Origin: Legionellaceae bacterium
Lineage (GTDB): Bacteria > Pseudomonadota > Gammaproteobacteria > Legionellales > Legionellaceae
Assembly: GCA_029212505.1 (NCBI GenBank)
Contig: JARGOS010000001.1
Location: 1-64,000 of the forward strand
Direction: 5' to 3'
DNA length: 64,000 bases
Shown here: positions 47,691 through 56,488 of the stretch, one piece after another
Layout: each line of letters starts with the position of its first letter
Position numbering within the stretch: position 1 is the stretch's first letter
Notes under the pieces: model-generated
Told to the model about the DNA's origin: nothing
The model's database searches: none
Seen by the model: only the letters and a program-made list of their open reading frames with translations
Translations under genes and position numbers: made by a program

Positions 47691-50600
47691 TCATAACCCA
47701 AGCTCATCATTTTGGTCTTTCGGCTCCGTAGGACGCTTTGTTCCGTCTAATATATCATCCACGCCAGCGTCTATCATGATATCCCCGAGCAAACCTTCTT
47801 TAAGGGCTTCAAGTTGCACATCTGTGGGAAGCGGGCTTTGTGTGTGCTGCCTTAAGCCTTTTCCCAGCTCACTGTAGGTGAGCTGTTTATTTTGACCTTC
47901 TTGAGAAAAATAACTCTGAACGTCCCCAGCATCGGCCATAGGTATCTTAGTTGTATTGCCTTCATAATCGACATAGTAGAGTTGCTTGGGTGCATTATTC
48001 TGCCCAACCAATAGGTAGCTATTTTTGTGTAATTCCTTTAATGCAGCTTCATTGGGTAACTCATTAAGCTGGGTTAATCGCACTAAACACGCGTCTTCGT
48101 CTTGATGTGCATGCAAGGCATACGTTGCAGCAGCGAGTTTAGTGTCCTTGGCTTTGACCCAAGGCTCGCCAGATAGCCAATGAACAAATGCCATGATACC
48201 TAAAAAGTCCCAATGAAACGAATGTTCACTTCTGCGAGATTCGATATATTTACCTAACTTTGATGACAAGGAGCCTGTGTTGATAGCCTCAGCCCTGGGT
48301 GTTGAAAAAAATCCATGCTGAGAGTTTTTTAAGCACAAATTGATCTCATTCTGATACGAGGTAGATAGGACATCTTTGTTTAGGCGATGCAGCTTTCCTT
48401 TGATGGAGTGCAGCACAAAACCGCGCTGATACTGATTTAGGCACCGAAGTACACTCTCTAGTTCCGAGCCATCCTTAATGATTTCGGGCAACTTCCCTTG
48501 AATGGCATCAAGCACAGCACGGCATTGATCCTCAGATAAATACTGAAGCGCCTCGCGTAGTTGCGAGCCACTCTTAATGATTTCGGGCAACTGGCCTTTA
48601 ATGGAGCGCAGCACAACATCACGCTGCCCCTCAGATAAATACTGAAGTGCATAGACTAGTTGGTCGCCATCCTTAATGATTTCAGGCAACTGGCCTTGAA
48701 TGGCATCAGGCACAGCACCGCGCTTCCCCATAGATAAAGTCTCGAGTGCAGCGCGTAGTTGCGGGCCACTCTTAATGATTTCGGGCAACTGGCCTTTAAT
48801 GGAGCGCAGCATAACATCACGCTGCCCCTCAGATAAATGCTGAAGTGCATCGGCTAGTTGGTAGCCACTCTTAATGATTTGGGGCAACTGGCCTTGAATG
48901 GCATCAAGCACAACACCGCGCTGCCCCTCAGATAAAGGCTCGAGTGAAGCGCCTAGTTGGTGGCCATCCTTAATGATTTCAGGCAACTTGTCTTGAATGG
49001 CATCAAGCACAACACCGCGCTGTCCCTCAGATAAAGGCCTAAGTGCATCGCGTAGTTGGTAGCCATCCTTAATGATTTCGGGCAACTTGTCTTGAATGGC
49101 ATTAAGCACAGCACGGCATTGCCCCTCAGATAAAGGCTCGAGTGAAGCGCCTAGTAGGAAGCCACTCTTGATGATTTCAGGCAACTTGTCTTTAATGGCA
49201 TCAAGCACAACACCGCGCTGCCACTCAGATAAAGGCTCGAGTGAAGCGCCTAGTTGGTGGCCATCCTTAATGATTTCAGGCAACTTGTCTTGAATGGCAT
49301 CAAGCACAACACCGCGCTGTCCCTCAGATAAAGGCCTAAGTGCATCGCGTAGTTGGTAGCCATCCTTAATGATTTCGGGCAACTTGTCTTGAATGGCATT
49401 AAGCACAGCACGGCATTGCCCCTCAGATAAAGGCTCGAGTGAAGCGCCTAGTAGGAAGCCACTCTTGATGATTTCAGGCAACTTGTCTTTAATGGCATCA
49501 AGCACAACACCGCGCTGCCACTCAGATAAAGGCTCGAGTGAAGCGCCTAGTTGGTGGCCATCCTTAATGATTTCAGGCAACTTGTCTTTAATGGCATCAA
49601 GCACAGCGCGGCATTGCCCCTCAGATAAATACCGAAGTGCATAGCCTAGTTCCGGGGCATTTTTAATGATTTCAGGCAACTTGTCTTTAATGGCCTCAAG
49701 CACAACGTCACATTGCCCCTCAGATAAATACCGAAGTGCATAGCCTAGTTCCGGGACATTTTTAATGATTTCAGGCAACTTGTCTTTAATGGCATCAAGA
49801 AATGCTTGAACCCTATCATTCCCTATGAATTGATTCAGCTGACCAAGCTCTTGTACCGTAAGGGCAATATTCAAATGAGCCAGTATCGGATTAAAAGCCG
49901 ATGGTGGGATTTCTATGAGTAGAATTGATAGGTCTTCAACGCGTTTATAATTATCTTGTAGGTAGCGTAAAGGACTTGGATTATCTGGGTCCGATAAGAA
50001 AGCGCTTATGCTCTCAGGTTGAAAGTGACAAAACCACTTAAAATCTAAAGGTCCGCTAAGGGTAAGTTGCTTGTCCAGCGCCTTGAGCATCGCGTGCGTG
50101 GGTGGTCGTACATCTCGACCACCCTGGTAGGTTCCGTCTTTAAGTACTTTAGCTAATGTTTCTCGCGTTTGCACAACATCATGTCCAGCAGCTTCAAATT
50201 CGGCTCTTCTTTCAGCTGCGGACCACTGAATCGTGTTAAGCGCATCAGCATGCTCACGTACCGCAGGTTCTAAGCGCTCACGTAGCATACCAACACACGT
50301 TTGTATCGTATCGACCGTAATATTAACGCTTGGGTTTTGGATGAACTGCCATAAGTCACGTATGGGGTCTCTGACGGTTTCTGGCACATCTGTAAATTCA
50401 TCTAAATCAAGGTGACCTGTTTGCGCTTGGATAAATGCCAATTGCTCAAGATTACATATCTGAGCTGACTCAGAAAAGTAACCTGTCAGGTTTGCAAGCA
50501 TGCGCTTTTGCTCATGATGTGCAGATTGGGAGTTAATCGCCTGATAAATCTTGGTAGGTACATTACCCAATGGATGCGCGACCTTTCTATTCAGGATAAC

Positions 50601-52280
50601 GTTGCCGTTACTATCCTCGGGTAAGCGGATGGTCGCATCCGTTTGTATCGTAGTAAATCCCCAGTTACCATCCGCTTGTCTACCATAAGTATGGTGCTGT
50701 CCTTGAGCTCCAGACTGCACTCGAATCAAACTGGGATGCTCGTTGCCAAGATTATTTCTTAGCTCTGCGGTGTCCTCAAACTGCTCCACGACCATAACAT
50801 TGAGCGCATAACGTGCGGGCGTGTCGGTATTGCACAATACAATTTTGTTAGCACGTGCTTCTTCTGCTGTTCTTAAGCTACCATCAGCGTTATAGCGTGA
50901 TACACAATATAATCCTGCATCTTCACCTGACTTCACCAGTGCATAACGCAACGTACTCGTATCACCTTCTTTAAATAATTCATCAGAAGTGGGTATAGCA
51001 TTTTCTGCAACGACGAGCCCGATGGGATGCAGTCTTCGATAATAAGCCATAAATCGCATGATGGCTGGATAAGCTGACGCATGCACATCTGTCTGCCTTC
51101 CTAAACCACCATGGGCATCACTTCTTTTTAATACGGGTAGCAGTGTATTCAACTGGCCTAGCAAGCTAGGTGCATCTGACTTAACCGTTTCGTAGCGCCG
51201 ATAAACATCTCTTAACTGCTGTGTAAGCGCTGCGTGTTGATACATGTGCCGAAGGTCACCAAGAGACACATGCACATGTGAGGATTCTGTTGCATGCTCA
51301 GGGTCACAATACGGATTATACATAAGACCCGTTGAGCTCATCCAGGGGCTTTGCTCTTCATCTGCCAATCGTGCATGTTCTAGGAGTAATTCAACGGGCA
51401 GGAGATAATGCCCTGTTTCATTCAGCACATGGGTTTTCAAAACCCAAGTTAAGTCTAAGTTTTCCAAATGAAGGCTTTCATCAGTCACATGCTGAGTATG
51501 TACATCAGGCATTAAGTAAGAAATCGCGGACTTATTTTCAAAACGTCCAAGCCTTTGAGCAACATTCAGCAGCAGTTGAGTTACAGAGCTGTCCGGTAGG
51601 GCAAGGTAGGATAATGAATTGCTCTTTATTTTTTGCCAATGCGCACTTAAATACGCTTTAAGTGCGGCTTTAAGTCCTGCGTAGTCATTCAGGTGGCTCA
51701 CAACAAGCGCTTCCAGTTCTCCCTGGACCTGTGCAGTGTACTCCGCTTCACATTGTTTTTGATAAGCAAGGCTTTTATCCTTCATGTCATCTTGAGCACC
51801 CATGAGTTGCATACGTTCTGTAGCATCGGCTGGACGAATACTTAATGCCTCTATTTTATCAAGCGTTAAAAGTTCATCAGGGCTTCGTTGATGTTCAGTA
51901 TAGTGATAGGCGCCCTCGGCTTTCATATACTCAAGCACGTCAGGCGCTTGCTTACTTACGGGAAATTTAGGGAGCTGTTTGATTTCATTGGGTATGGCCA
52001 CATATTTAGATGGTGATGGAAAAAGAAGTTCGGCTTTTTCTACGTTTTGCGTATGGAGATTATAATCAAACCGATAGACATGACTCTTTGATGACATGCC
52101 TAACCAAAAGACCTTTTGGCTCTCGTTGTCATAAGCAAGGTAGATGCACGGTTGCTGAATATCGATAGAGGTATTATTTATTTGAATAGATTCAATTTCG
52201 CCACCATCATTCACCTTAATGTCGGCAAAGCCCCAGCTTTCAGGCGCGTATTCAATAAAATAACGGTATTCATAGCCCAT
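47691..52280 (-). CDS. very large protein with fourteen 33-residue repeats, effector-like
   Basis: I cannot name this protein of about 1529 residues. Layout: an N-terminal region of beta character (residues 1-90, YRYFIEYAPESWGF), a helical 90-810 region, an array of fourteen 33-residue repeats (about 823-1285) with consensus VLDAIKDKLPEIIK then a variable LxxALxxLSEGQRG, plus one degenerate copy, and a 200-residue C-terminal region (HWDFLGIMAFVHWLSGEPW, then YLLVGQNNAPKQLYYVDYEG). The repeats look like an alpha-solenoid. No signal peptide or membrane segment is seen. I chose ATG at 52280 behind GAGAG; a TTG at 52292 is possible. Size and style suggest a secreted effector. It lies inside the inverted-repeat-bounded island. 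Confidence 0.85.
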   Translation of the reverse strand: MGYEYRYFIEYAPESWGFADIKVNDGGEIESIQINNTSIDIQQPCIYLAYDNESQKVFWLGMSSKSHVYRFDYNLHTQNVEKAELLFPSPSKYVAIPNEIKQLPKFPVSKQAPDVLEYMKAEGAYHYTEHQRSPDELLTLDKIEALSIRPADATERMQLMGAQDDMKDKSLAYQKQCEAEYTAQVQGELEALVVSHLNDYAGLKAALKAYLSAHWQKIKSNSLSYLALPDSSVTQLLLNVAQRLGRFENKSAISYLMPDVHTQHVTDESLHLENLDLTWVLKTHVLNETGHYLLPVELLLEHARLADEEQSPWMSSTGLMYNPYCDPEHATESSHVHVSLGDLRHMYQHAALTQQLRDVYRRYETVKSDAPSLLGQLNTLLPVLKRSDAHGGLGRQTDVHASAYPAIMRFMAYYRRLHPIGLVVAENAIPTSDELFKEGDTSTLRYALVKSGEDAGLYCVSRYNADGSLRTAEEARANKIVLCNTDTPARYALNVMVVEQFEDTAELRNNLGNEHPSLIRVQSGAQGQHHTYGRQADGNWGFTTIQTDATIRLPEDSNGNVILNRKVAHPLGNVPTKIYQAINSQSAHHEQKRMLANLTGYFSESAQICNLEQLAFIQAQTGHLDLDEFTDVPETVRDPIRDLWQFIQNPSVNITVDTIQTCVGMLRERLEPAVREHADALNTIQWSAAERRAEFEAAGHDVVQTRETLAKVLKDGTYQGGRDVRPPTHAMLKALDKQLTLSGPLDFKWFCHFQPESISAFLSDPDNPSPLRYLQDNYKRVEDLSILLIEIPPSAFNPILAHLNIALTVQELGQLNQFIGNDRVQAFLDAIKDKLPEIIKNVPELGYALRYLSEGQCDVVLEAIKDKLPEIIKNAPELGYALRYLSEGQCRAVLDAIKDKLPEIIKDGHQLGASLEPLSEWQRGVVLDAIKDKLPEIIKSGFLLGASLEPLSEGQCRAVLNAIQDKLPEIIKDGYQLRDALRPLSEGQRGVVLDAIQDKLPEIIKDGHQLGASLEPLSEWQRGVVLDAIKDKLPEIIKSGFLLGASLEPLSEGQCRAVLNAIQDKLPEIIKDGYQLRDALRPLSEGQRGVVLDAIQDKLPEIIKDGHQLGASLEPLSEGQRGVVLDAIQGQLPQIIKSGYQLADALQHLSEGQRDVMLRSIKGQLPEIIKSGPQLRAALETLSMGKRGAVPDAIQGQLPEIIKDGDQLVYALQYLSEGQRDVVLRSIKGQLPEIIKSGSQLREALQYLSEDQCRAVLDAIQGKLPEIIKDGSELESVLRCLNQYQRGFVLHSIKGKLHRLNKDVLSTSYQNEINLCLKNSQHGFFSTPRAEAINTGSLSSKLGKYIESRRSEHSFHWDFLGIMAFVHWLSGEPWVKAKDTKLAAATYALHAHQDEDACLVRLTQLNELPNEAALKELHKNSYLLVGQNNAPKQLYYVDYEGNTTKIPMADAGDVQSYFSQEGQNKQLTYSELGKGLRQHTQSPLPTDVQLEALKEGLLGDIMIDAGVDDILDGTKRPTEPKDQNDELGL
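48421..49812 (-). repeat. tandem 99-bp repeat array inside the 1529-residue protein gene
   Basis: Fourteen units of 99 bp, all in frame. A higher-order repeat of three units (297 bp) is nearly perfect: protein repeats 4-5-6 and 7-8-9 are the same except W versus G in one position, covering about 48930-49530. Such recent duplication implies slippage or unequal recombination that changes repeat number without changing the frame. Confidence 0.92.
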
Positions 52281-52310
52281 GATGGCTCTCAAACGACAGA
52301 TGTGTTTTAA

Positions 52311-52316
52311 ATTATA
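52311..52316 (-). promoter_or_regulatory. candidate -10 for the repeat-protein gene
   Basis: A minus-strand TATAAT lies 30 bases before the ATG at 52280, in the context GATATAATTTAAAAC. The -35 region at 17 bases is poor. Confidence 0.45.
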
Positions 52317-52665
52317 TCATAAAATCGTCGCTTGAGTGTGTTGGCCAATAAAAGCCTAAGTGTTTTCTTGTGGTGGGGGCATGGGTTTAAATGTAAGCGG
52401 CCACATTAAATTACCGATGCGGACAGCATTAAGCTTCCCATTCATCACCAGGCAACCAATATTTTTCCGAAAATCGCGAATTCATGCTGTTAATGATTTT
52501 ATTGAAATTCATGTCTAGGTGAATTATCTCAATAAACGGTGGTTTGATGAGGTATGAAACTTTCGAATTTTAATGTCGCATAAAATCTGAGATTTCATGT
52601 GTCAAAAACTTGTATCTAAATCATATTTCTGTAAACTCATTCCAAAGTAATATTAATGAGAATAC
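52317..52665. other. intergenic region between the repeat protein and the recombinase
   Basis: About 350 bases with no gene. It is A/T-rich near the recombinase start and may hold its crossover or promoter site. GTGTCAAAAACTTG near 52598 and TCTGTAAACTCATTCC near 52628 are unremarkable. I found no copy of the 25-bp island repeat here. A stretch near 52400-52460 could be a decayed transposase end, but I cannot prove it. Confidence 0.35.
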
Positions 52666-53244
52666 ATGAGCCTTCTAGTTTCACAGTTGATTGGGTATGC
52701 TCGTGTTAGTACCCATGATCAAAATCTTGACCTTCAAATTGATGCGTTAATGAAAGCAGGATGTAATCGAAAAAATATTTTTATTGATAAGATCTCAGGA
52801 GCCAAGTCTGAACGACCAGGGCTCAACAAGGCTATTGAAAAATTAAATAATGGGGATACATTCATTGTTTGGCGACTCGATAGATTAGGCCGCTCTATGA
52901 CTCACCTCATTTCAGTTATTGAAACTTTCAAGGGCAAGGGTGTAGGATTCAGATCGCTATCTGATGGTTCAATTGACACAACGACAGCCTCGGGCGAGTT
53001 AGTTTTTAATATTTTCTCGTCAATGGCTCAATTTGAACGACGTTTAATTCAAGAAAGAACCCAAGCAGGGCTTGCAGCAGCACGTGCGCGTGGCAGAACA
53101 GGTGGACGACCAAAGCTCAGCTCTGACGACCCAAAGGTATTAGCGGTTAAGCGGATGCACCAGGATAAAACTCTGGGTATTGATGAAATTTGCAAAATGC
53201 TGAAAATATCACGCCCGAGTTTATATCGATATTTGAATATGTAA
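52666..53244 (+). CDS. site-specific serine recombinase (DNA invertase/resolvase family)
   Basis: A small serine recombinase of 192 residues. The catalytic serine is in IGYARVSTHDQNLDLQ near residue 16; WRLDRLGRSM near 67 and the MAQFERRLIQERTQAGLAAA helix near 120-140 follow, then a C-terminal helix-turn-helix (IDEICKMLKISRPSLYRYL). Length and motifs fit Hin/Gin/Tn3-type proteins. Such enzymes act on paired short sites; 25-bp inverted repeats lie 5.2 kb left and 3.2 kb right of it, but a link is only inferred. Whether it inverts or resolves cannot be read from the sequence. Confidence 0.93.
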   Translation: MSLLVSQLIGYARVSTHDQNLDLQIDALMKAGCNRKNIFIDKISGAKSERPGLNKAIEKLNNGDTFIVWRLDRLGRSMTHLISVIETFKGKGVGFRSLSDGSIDTTTASGELVFNIFSSMAQFERRLIQERTQAGLAAARARGRTGGRPKLSSDDPKVLAVKRMHQDKTLGIDEICKMLKISRPSLYRYLNM

Positions 53245-53266
53245 TAAATATTATTAAGGAATAATT

Positions 53267-53818
53267 GTGCAAATAGCTACATATTTGGTAGTTGAAGATA
53301 AGATCATTGAAGTCCGTCAACAAAAAGTGATTATAGATAGTGATGTTGCTGATTTGTATGGTGTGGAAACAAAACAAATTAATCAGGCATTGAGTAGGAA
53401 TTCTAATAAATTCCCTGATGGTTATGTTATTAGCCTTACAAAGCAAGAAAAAGAAGAGGTAGTCACAAATTGTGACCACCTCGAAAAACTGAAGTTTTCA
53501 CCCAGTTTACCAAAAGCTTTTACTGAAAAGGGTCTCTATATGCTCGCTACTATTTTGAAGAGCCCTAAAGCTGTAGAAACGACCATCGCGATTGTTGAAA
53601 CTTTCTCCAAGGTTAGAGATATTGAGCGAACCATTAAAGCAATACCTAAAACACCGCAGAACTCACCTAAGTATCAAGAGTTAATGCAAAAAACAGGTGA
53701 TCTTATTTCAGATTTAGTTGTTCCAGATGATTTAGACACCTCAGAAACTGAGGCAAGCATAGAAGTAAATCTCGCATTGGTAAAATTTAAATATACCGTT
53801 AAAAAGAAGGGTAAGTAG
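53267..53818 (+). CDS. ORF6N-domain protein (phage-type regulator)
   Basis: A 183-residue protein with an N-terminal ORF6N domain: VVEDKIIEVRQQKVIIDSDV, ADLYGVETKQINQALSRNSN, FPDGYVISLTKQE and PKAFTEKGLYMLATIL. ORF6N/KilA-N domains occur in phage antirepressors and mobile-element proteins and bind DNA. GTG start at 53267, 22 bases after the recombinase stop, so it may be cotranscribed. The C-terminal 70 residues are poorly conserved. Confidence 0.88.
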   Translation: MQIATYLVVEDKIIEVRQQKVIIDSDVADLYGVETKQINQALSRNSNKFPDGYVISLTKQEKEEVVTNCDHLEKLKFSPSLPKAFTEKGLYMLATILKSPKAVETTIAIVETFSKVRDIERTIKAIPKTPQNSPKYQELMQKTGDLISDLVVPDDLDTSETEASIEVNLALVKFKYTVKKKGK

Positions 53819-53879
53819 ATCAATGATTACGGTGAGGTTTTTTTTTAATTGTGCACTTAATAGATGGATTTAAAATATA

Positions 53880-54704
53880 ATGAAATCATATTGGTCATGC
53901 TCAAAACTAGCTGATTGGATTCGGGGAACGTTAAAACCGCCTTATGGAACAAGAGAGGAATGGGCTAAATGGGAAAAAGAAGCCAAAACAAAACATTTCC
54001 GCTATTGGTTGGCAGAGGAAGGCCTCGATCATTTGCAAAATATAATTTGTTGGCCAATTAATCGTCTTAATAATGTGCGTATTTATATAAAAAATCGATG
54101 GTTCGATAAAAGTCATGCGATGACATCTAATCTTAAGCGTGGTCAGTGGTATGATTTCGATCACCGCTTATTACATGTTGTGTTTGATGAATTAGTTAAC
54201 TTTGTAGAAATAGAATTGGCCTGGATGCAGGTAATATCGTCGGATGATGAATATAAAGCGTACAACCTTCCATGGTATCTTAAAGTATTTCGTACAAAAG
54301 AATGGCGTTGTCCAGAAGCAGGGATTGCGCATCTGAAATGGGCCAGTGATCTTCGATATGATGAAGATTTAGTAGGAAAAGAAGATTCGCGCCGTGGACA
54401 ATTAACGCCACAAGCAGTGGCCGCTCGAGAGACTTTAGAGCTTTATAATTGGTGGAAAGATGATCGACCAAAACGACTTGATCCAGATGAGGCCAGCGGT
54501 TGGATTAAGTATTGTGATGATCTTATAAAAAAAGATGGTATACAAAAAACCGATTTTTTTGATAGCGCCATAATCAATGACGACAATCATGATGAATCAA
54601 AAAAAATATTAGACGCATCTCGTCAAATAGAGCAAGAACAAGAAGAGGAAGATACATCAATGTTAATTCGTCTTGTTAAAGTTCGCCAATATCTTTGGAC
54701 CTGA
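53880..54704 (+). CDS. phage-type hypothetical protein
   Basis: A 274-residue protein rich in Trp, Tyr and Asp: WSCSKLADWIRGTLKPPYGT near the start, FRYWLAEEGLDHLQNI, then WYDFDHRLLHVVFDELVNFV and WRCPEAGIAHLKW. I recall similar proteins of unknown function in phages and environmental bacterial genomes, but I cannot assign a role. The acidic C-terminal part (EQEQEEEDTS) is variable. It lies 61 bases after the ORF6N gene. Confidence 0.7.
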   Translation: MKSYWSCSKLADWIRGTLKPPYGTREEWAKWEKEAKTKHFRYWLAEEGLDHLQNIICWPINRLNNVRIYIKNRWFDKSHAMTSNLKRGQWYDFDHRLLHVVFDELVNFVEIELAWMQVISSDDEYKAYNLPWYLKVFRTKEWRCPEAGIAHLKWASDLRYDEDLVGKEDSRRGQLTPQAVAARETLELYNWWKDDRPKRLDPDEASGWIKYCDDLIKKDGIQKTDFFDSAIINDDNHDESKKILDASRQIEQEQEEEDTSMLIRLVKVRQYLWT

Positions 54705-54761
54705 TTTCGGATTCTATGTTGTCTAAAAATCGTAAATTCGATGATTTGTGAAGGAGCTAGG

Positions 54762-54790
54762 TTGTAAACTTAGTTTACATAGGTTATAAT
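54762..54790 (+). promoter_or_regulatory. promoter with a palindromic operator for the toxin-antitoxin unit
   Basis: A TTGTAA -35 (54762-54767) and a perfect TATAAT -10 (54785-54790) are separated by 17 bases. A perfect 17-bp palindrome, TGTAAACTTAGTTTACA at 54763-54779, overlaps the -35 and the spacer. This arrangement is typical of an autoregulated toxin-antitoxin operon. Confidence 0.8.
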
Positions 54791-54819
54791 ATCTACATAT
54801 CTATTTAATAAGAATAAAT

Positions 54820-55095
54820 GTGCCATTAAAACCAGCAAAAAAAACTGACAAAGAATTATTTTCGTTGATAGATAATAAAATTAAGCAGGGGTGCTACATA
54901 TTTCTTCCGCACGCCAAGAAAAGACTAAGCGAGCGAAATATATCTGAACTGGATGTAGTTCGACTTTTGTCTGGTGAAAAAAACTATGGGCGGAGGCGTA
55001 ATAAGCAGAAGGATACATATGAGCATCCGTCGATCAGTGATCTGGCACAAGACTGGAAGTATTGCATTGAAGGCCATGACCTTGACGGCATTTGA
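54820..55095 (+). CDS. DUF4258-type toxin (MqsR-like), probably frameshifted at the end
   Basis: A 91-residue protein with FLPHAKKRLSERNISELDVV and TYEHPSISDLAQDWKYCIEG, matching the DUF4258 family, which often forms the toxin of a type II pair. The frame stops after GHDLDGI, just before the usual core beta strand. The following bases in the next frame (55088-55129) encode AFDLMPIITVIRI, which resembles the missing C-terminal strand, and a stop just before the antitoxin. This suggests a small deletion or frameshift that may inactivate the toxin. GTG start at 54820. Confidence 0.75.
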   Translation: MPLKPAKKTDKELFSLIDNKIKQGCYIFLPHAKKRLSERNISELDVVRLLSGEKNYGRRRNKQKDTYEHPSISDLAQDWKYCIEGHDLDGI

Positions 55096-55141
55096 TCTCA
55101 TGCCAATTATTACAGTAATTAGAATTTAAGAAGGAGTTGTG

Positions 55142-55600
55142 ATGAAAACTAAAATCGTGAACAACTATATTTATGAAGGCCTTGGATTTCCTGTTGAGTT
55201 AAAGACGGTTGAAATGATTTCGATTGATGGCGATTGGTCACCTAAAATAGATGTAAAAAAAGTAGCCGATGAAGTTATCGAGAAACTTGCTACTCAAGAT
55301 GCACGATTTACAGGCAATCAAGTGAAATTTATTCGCTCTTATTTTTCTATGTCATTACGTGAATTTGGTGAAAAAGTTGCACATGAGTCACATATGGCTG
55401 TGAGCAAATGGGAGAAAAAAGGAGGCGCTTCCACCAATATGAATGCTAATACCGAGCATGAGTTGCGCTTGTACATTATGGAAAGAAAGGTTGGCTCATC
55501 GAAAACTTCAAAGCTAAAGTTTTTCGAGATCTATTTAGCTACCAAACGGTTTTTTAACCAAAGCAGTGATGCTTCATCGATTATTCATCTCGCAGCTTGA
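55142..55600 (+). CDS. helix-turn-helix antitoxin of the DUF4258 toxin
   Basis: A 152-residue protein with an N-terminal region (VELKTVEMISIDGDW) and a Cro/C1-type helix-turn-helix in residues 55-100 (GNQVKFIRSYFSMSLREFGE, VAHESHMAVSKWEKKG). It follows the toxin gene after 46 bases with AAGGAG five bases before the ATG; a GTG at 55139 is an alternative. It probably binds the palindrome at 54763-54779. It looks intact, unlike the toxin. Confidence 0.8.
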   Translation: MKTKIVNNYIYEGLGFPVELKTVEMISIDGDWSPKIDVKKVADEVIEKLATQDARFTGNQVKFIRSYFSMSLREFGEKVAHESHMAVSKWEKKGGASTNMNANTEHELRLYIMERKVGSSKTSKLKFFEIYLATKRFFNQSSDASSIIHLAA

Positions 55601-55697
55601 GATGGGAAAAAAGCAGTTGCATTCGTTGGTTGATTGTGCCCCGAAGGCCATTTCTTAGAAAGCTTATGTTTGCGAGACTTTATTGCTGCGAGTTAAA

Positions 55698-55726
55698 GTT
55701 GACATATGTCAACATTGTGTTAGAAT
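55698..55726 (+). promoter_or_regulatory. promoter with a perfect palindrome before the 55827 gene
   Basis: TTGACA at 55699-55704 and TAGAAT at 55721-55726 are spaced by 16 bases. A perfect 16-bp palindrome GTTGACATATGTCAAC (55698-55713) covers the -35. The regulated gene is a helix-turn-helix protein about 100 bases downstream, so autoregulation is likely. The leader between 55727 and 55826 has an in-frame ATG (55773) that could extend the protein. Confidence 0.75.
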
Positions 55727-55826
55727 TAAAATAAAGACAGTGTGTGGTCGACACCTAAAAGTCCTGAGAATCATGCTCGACAAATTAAACGAAACGTTGA
55801 TGCTTGTGAGCATCAAGGAGATAAAA

Positions 55827-56378
55827 GTGAATAGCATATATCAATTTACCTTAGTTCTTGATGGTGTTGATGAGAAAACACCTGGTCTAGAAGATGCTTT
55901 ATTTGAAGCGGGGTGTGATGATGTATTGATTAATTATAAAAATGGGGTTGTTTACCTTGATTTTGATAGGGAAGGTGTGGCCCTTGAATCGACGATTATA
56001 TCAGCCATAAAAGATATTGAATCGGCAGATATTGGTGCGTTAATTGTTAGTGTTGCTCCGGAGCATTTAGTAAGTTTATCGGATATTGCTGATCGTGTAT
56101 CGATAACGAGGCAAGCTGTTTCTCTTTTAATGCAGGGTACACGAGGGCCAGGAAACTTTCCTAAACCTATATTGAAAATATCTAATAAGAGCCCATTGTG
56201 GCGCTGGAGCGCGGTTGCTGAATGGTTTTATAAGCAGGGAAAAATAAGAGATCATGATGTGATTGATTCGGCTAATGTTGTTGAAGATATTAATGCGGCA
56301 CTTGAGTTAAGAAATAAAAAATCATTTGCGCATAAGAGAAAAATACTGGGTGAGCTTCAAAAGGTTCGGGTTGCTTGA
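55827..56378 (+). CDS. helix-turn-helix DNA-binding protein
   Basis: A 183-residue protein. Residues 1-80 form an alpha/beta region (IYQFTLVLDGVDEKTPGL, DDVLINYKNGVVYLDF); residues 85-155 hold a helix-turn-helix (LVSLSDIADRVSITRQAVSL, followed by GPGNFPKP and LWRWSAVAEWF). Similar proteins are seen as solitary regulators or antitoxins in gammaproteobacteria. The GTG at 55827 has AAGGAG seven bases upstream; longer in-frame starts (55773, 55683) lack such a site. No partner gene is obvious downstream. Confidence 0.75.
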   Translation: MNSIYQFTLVLDGVDEKTPGLEDALFEAGCDDVLINYKNGVVYLDFDREGVALESTIISAIKDIESADIGALIVSVAPEHLVSLSDIADRVSITRQAVSLLMQGTRGPGNFPKPILKISNKSPLWRWSAVAEWFYKQGKIRDHDVIDSANVVEDINAALELRNKKSFAHKRKILGELQKVRVA

Positions 56379-56398
56379 ATTCACCCTAAATTCGAATT

Positions 56399-56434
56399 CT
56401 CTAAAGGTGATAATGCGCTTTACCACCTTTAGAG
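56399..56434. repeat. perfect 11-bp inverted repeat between convergent genes
   Basis: CTCTAAAGGTG (56399-56409) and CACCTTTAGAG (56424-56434) with a 14-base spacer. Neither side is followed by a T run, so it is not a classical terminator. It lies between the ends of the helix-turn-helix gene and the J-domain gene. Confidence 0.6.
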
Positions 56435-56488
56435 GGTTAAAAGGACAATCTAGCGCCATGTGAGGCGAATGACTAAATCTTGAAAAAA

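Noticed and set aside
48458-49644. Several short reading frames on both strands inside the repeat-protein gene, with repeated sequences.
   Set aside because: They mirror the 99-bp repeats in other frames and have no independent start signals.
48421-49812. Regular spaced repeats considered as a CRISPR array.
   Set aside because: The units are contiguous 99-bp coding repeats without unique spacers, translated in frame as a protein repeat.
54820-55129. Programmed frameshifting as an explanation for the split toxin.
   Set aside because: No slippery heptamer or downstream stem is visible at the junction, and the core strand between the two parts seems lost, so decay is more likely.
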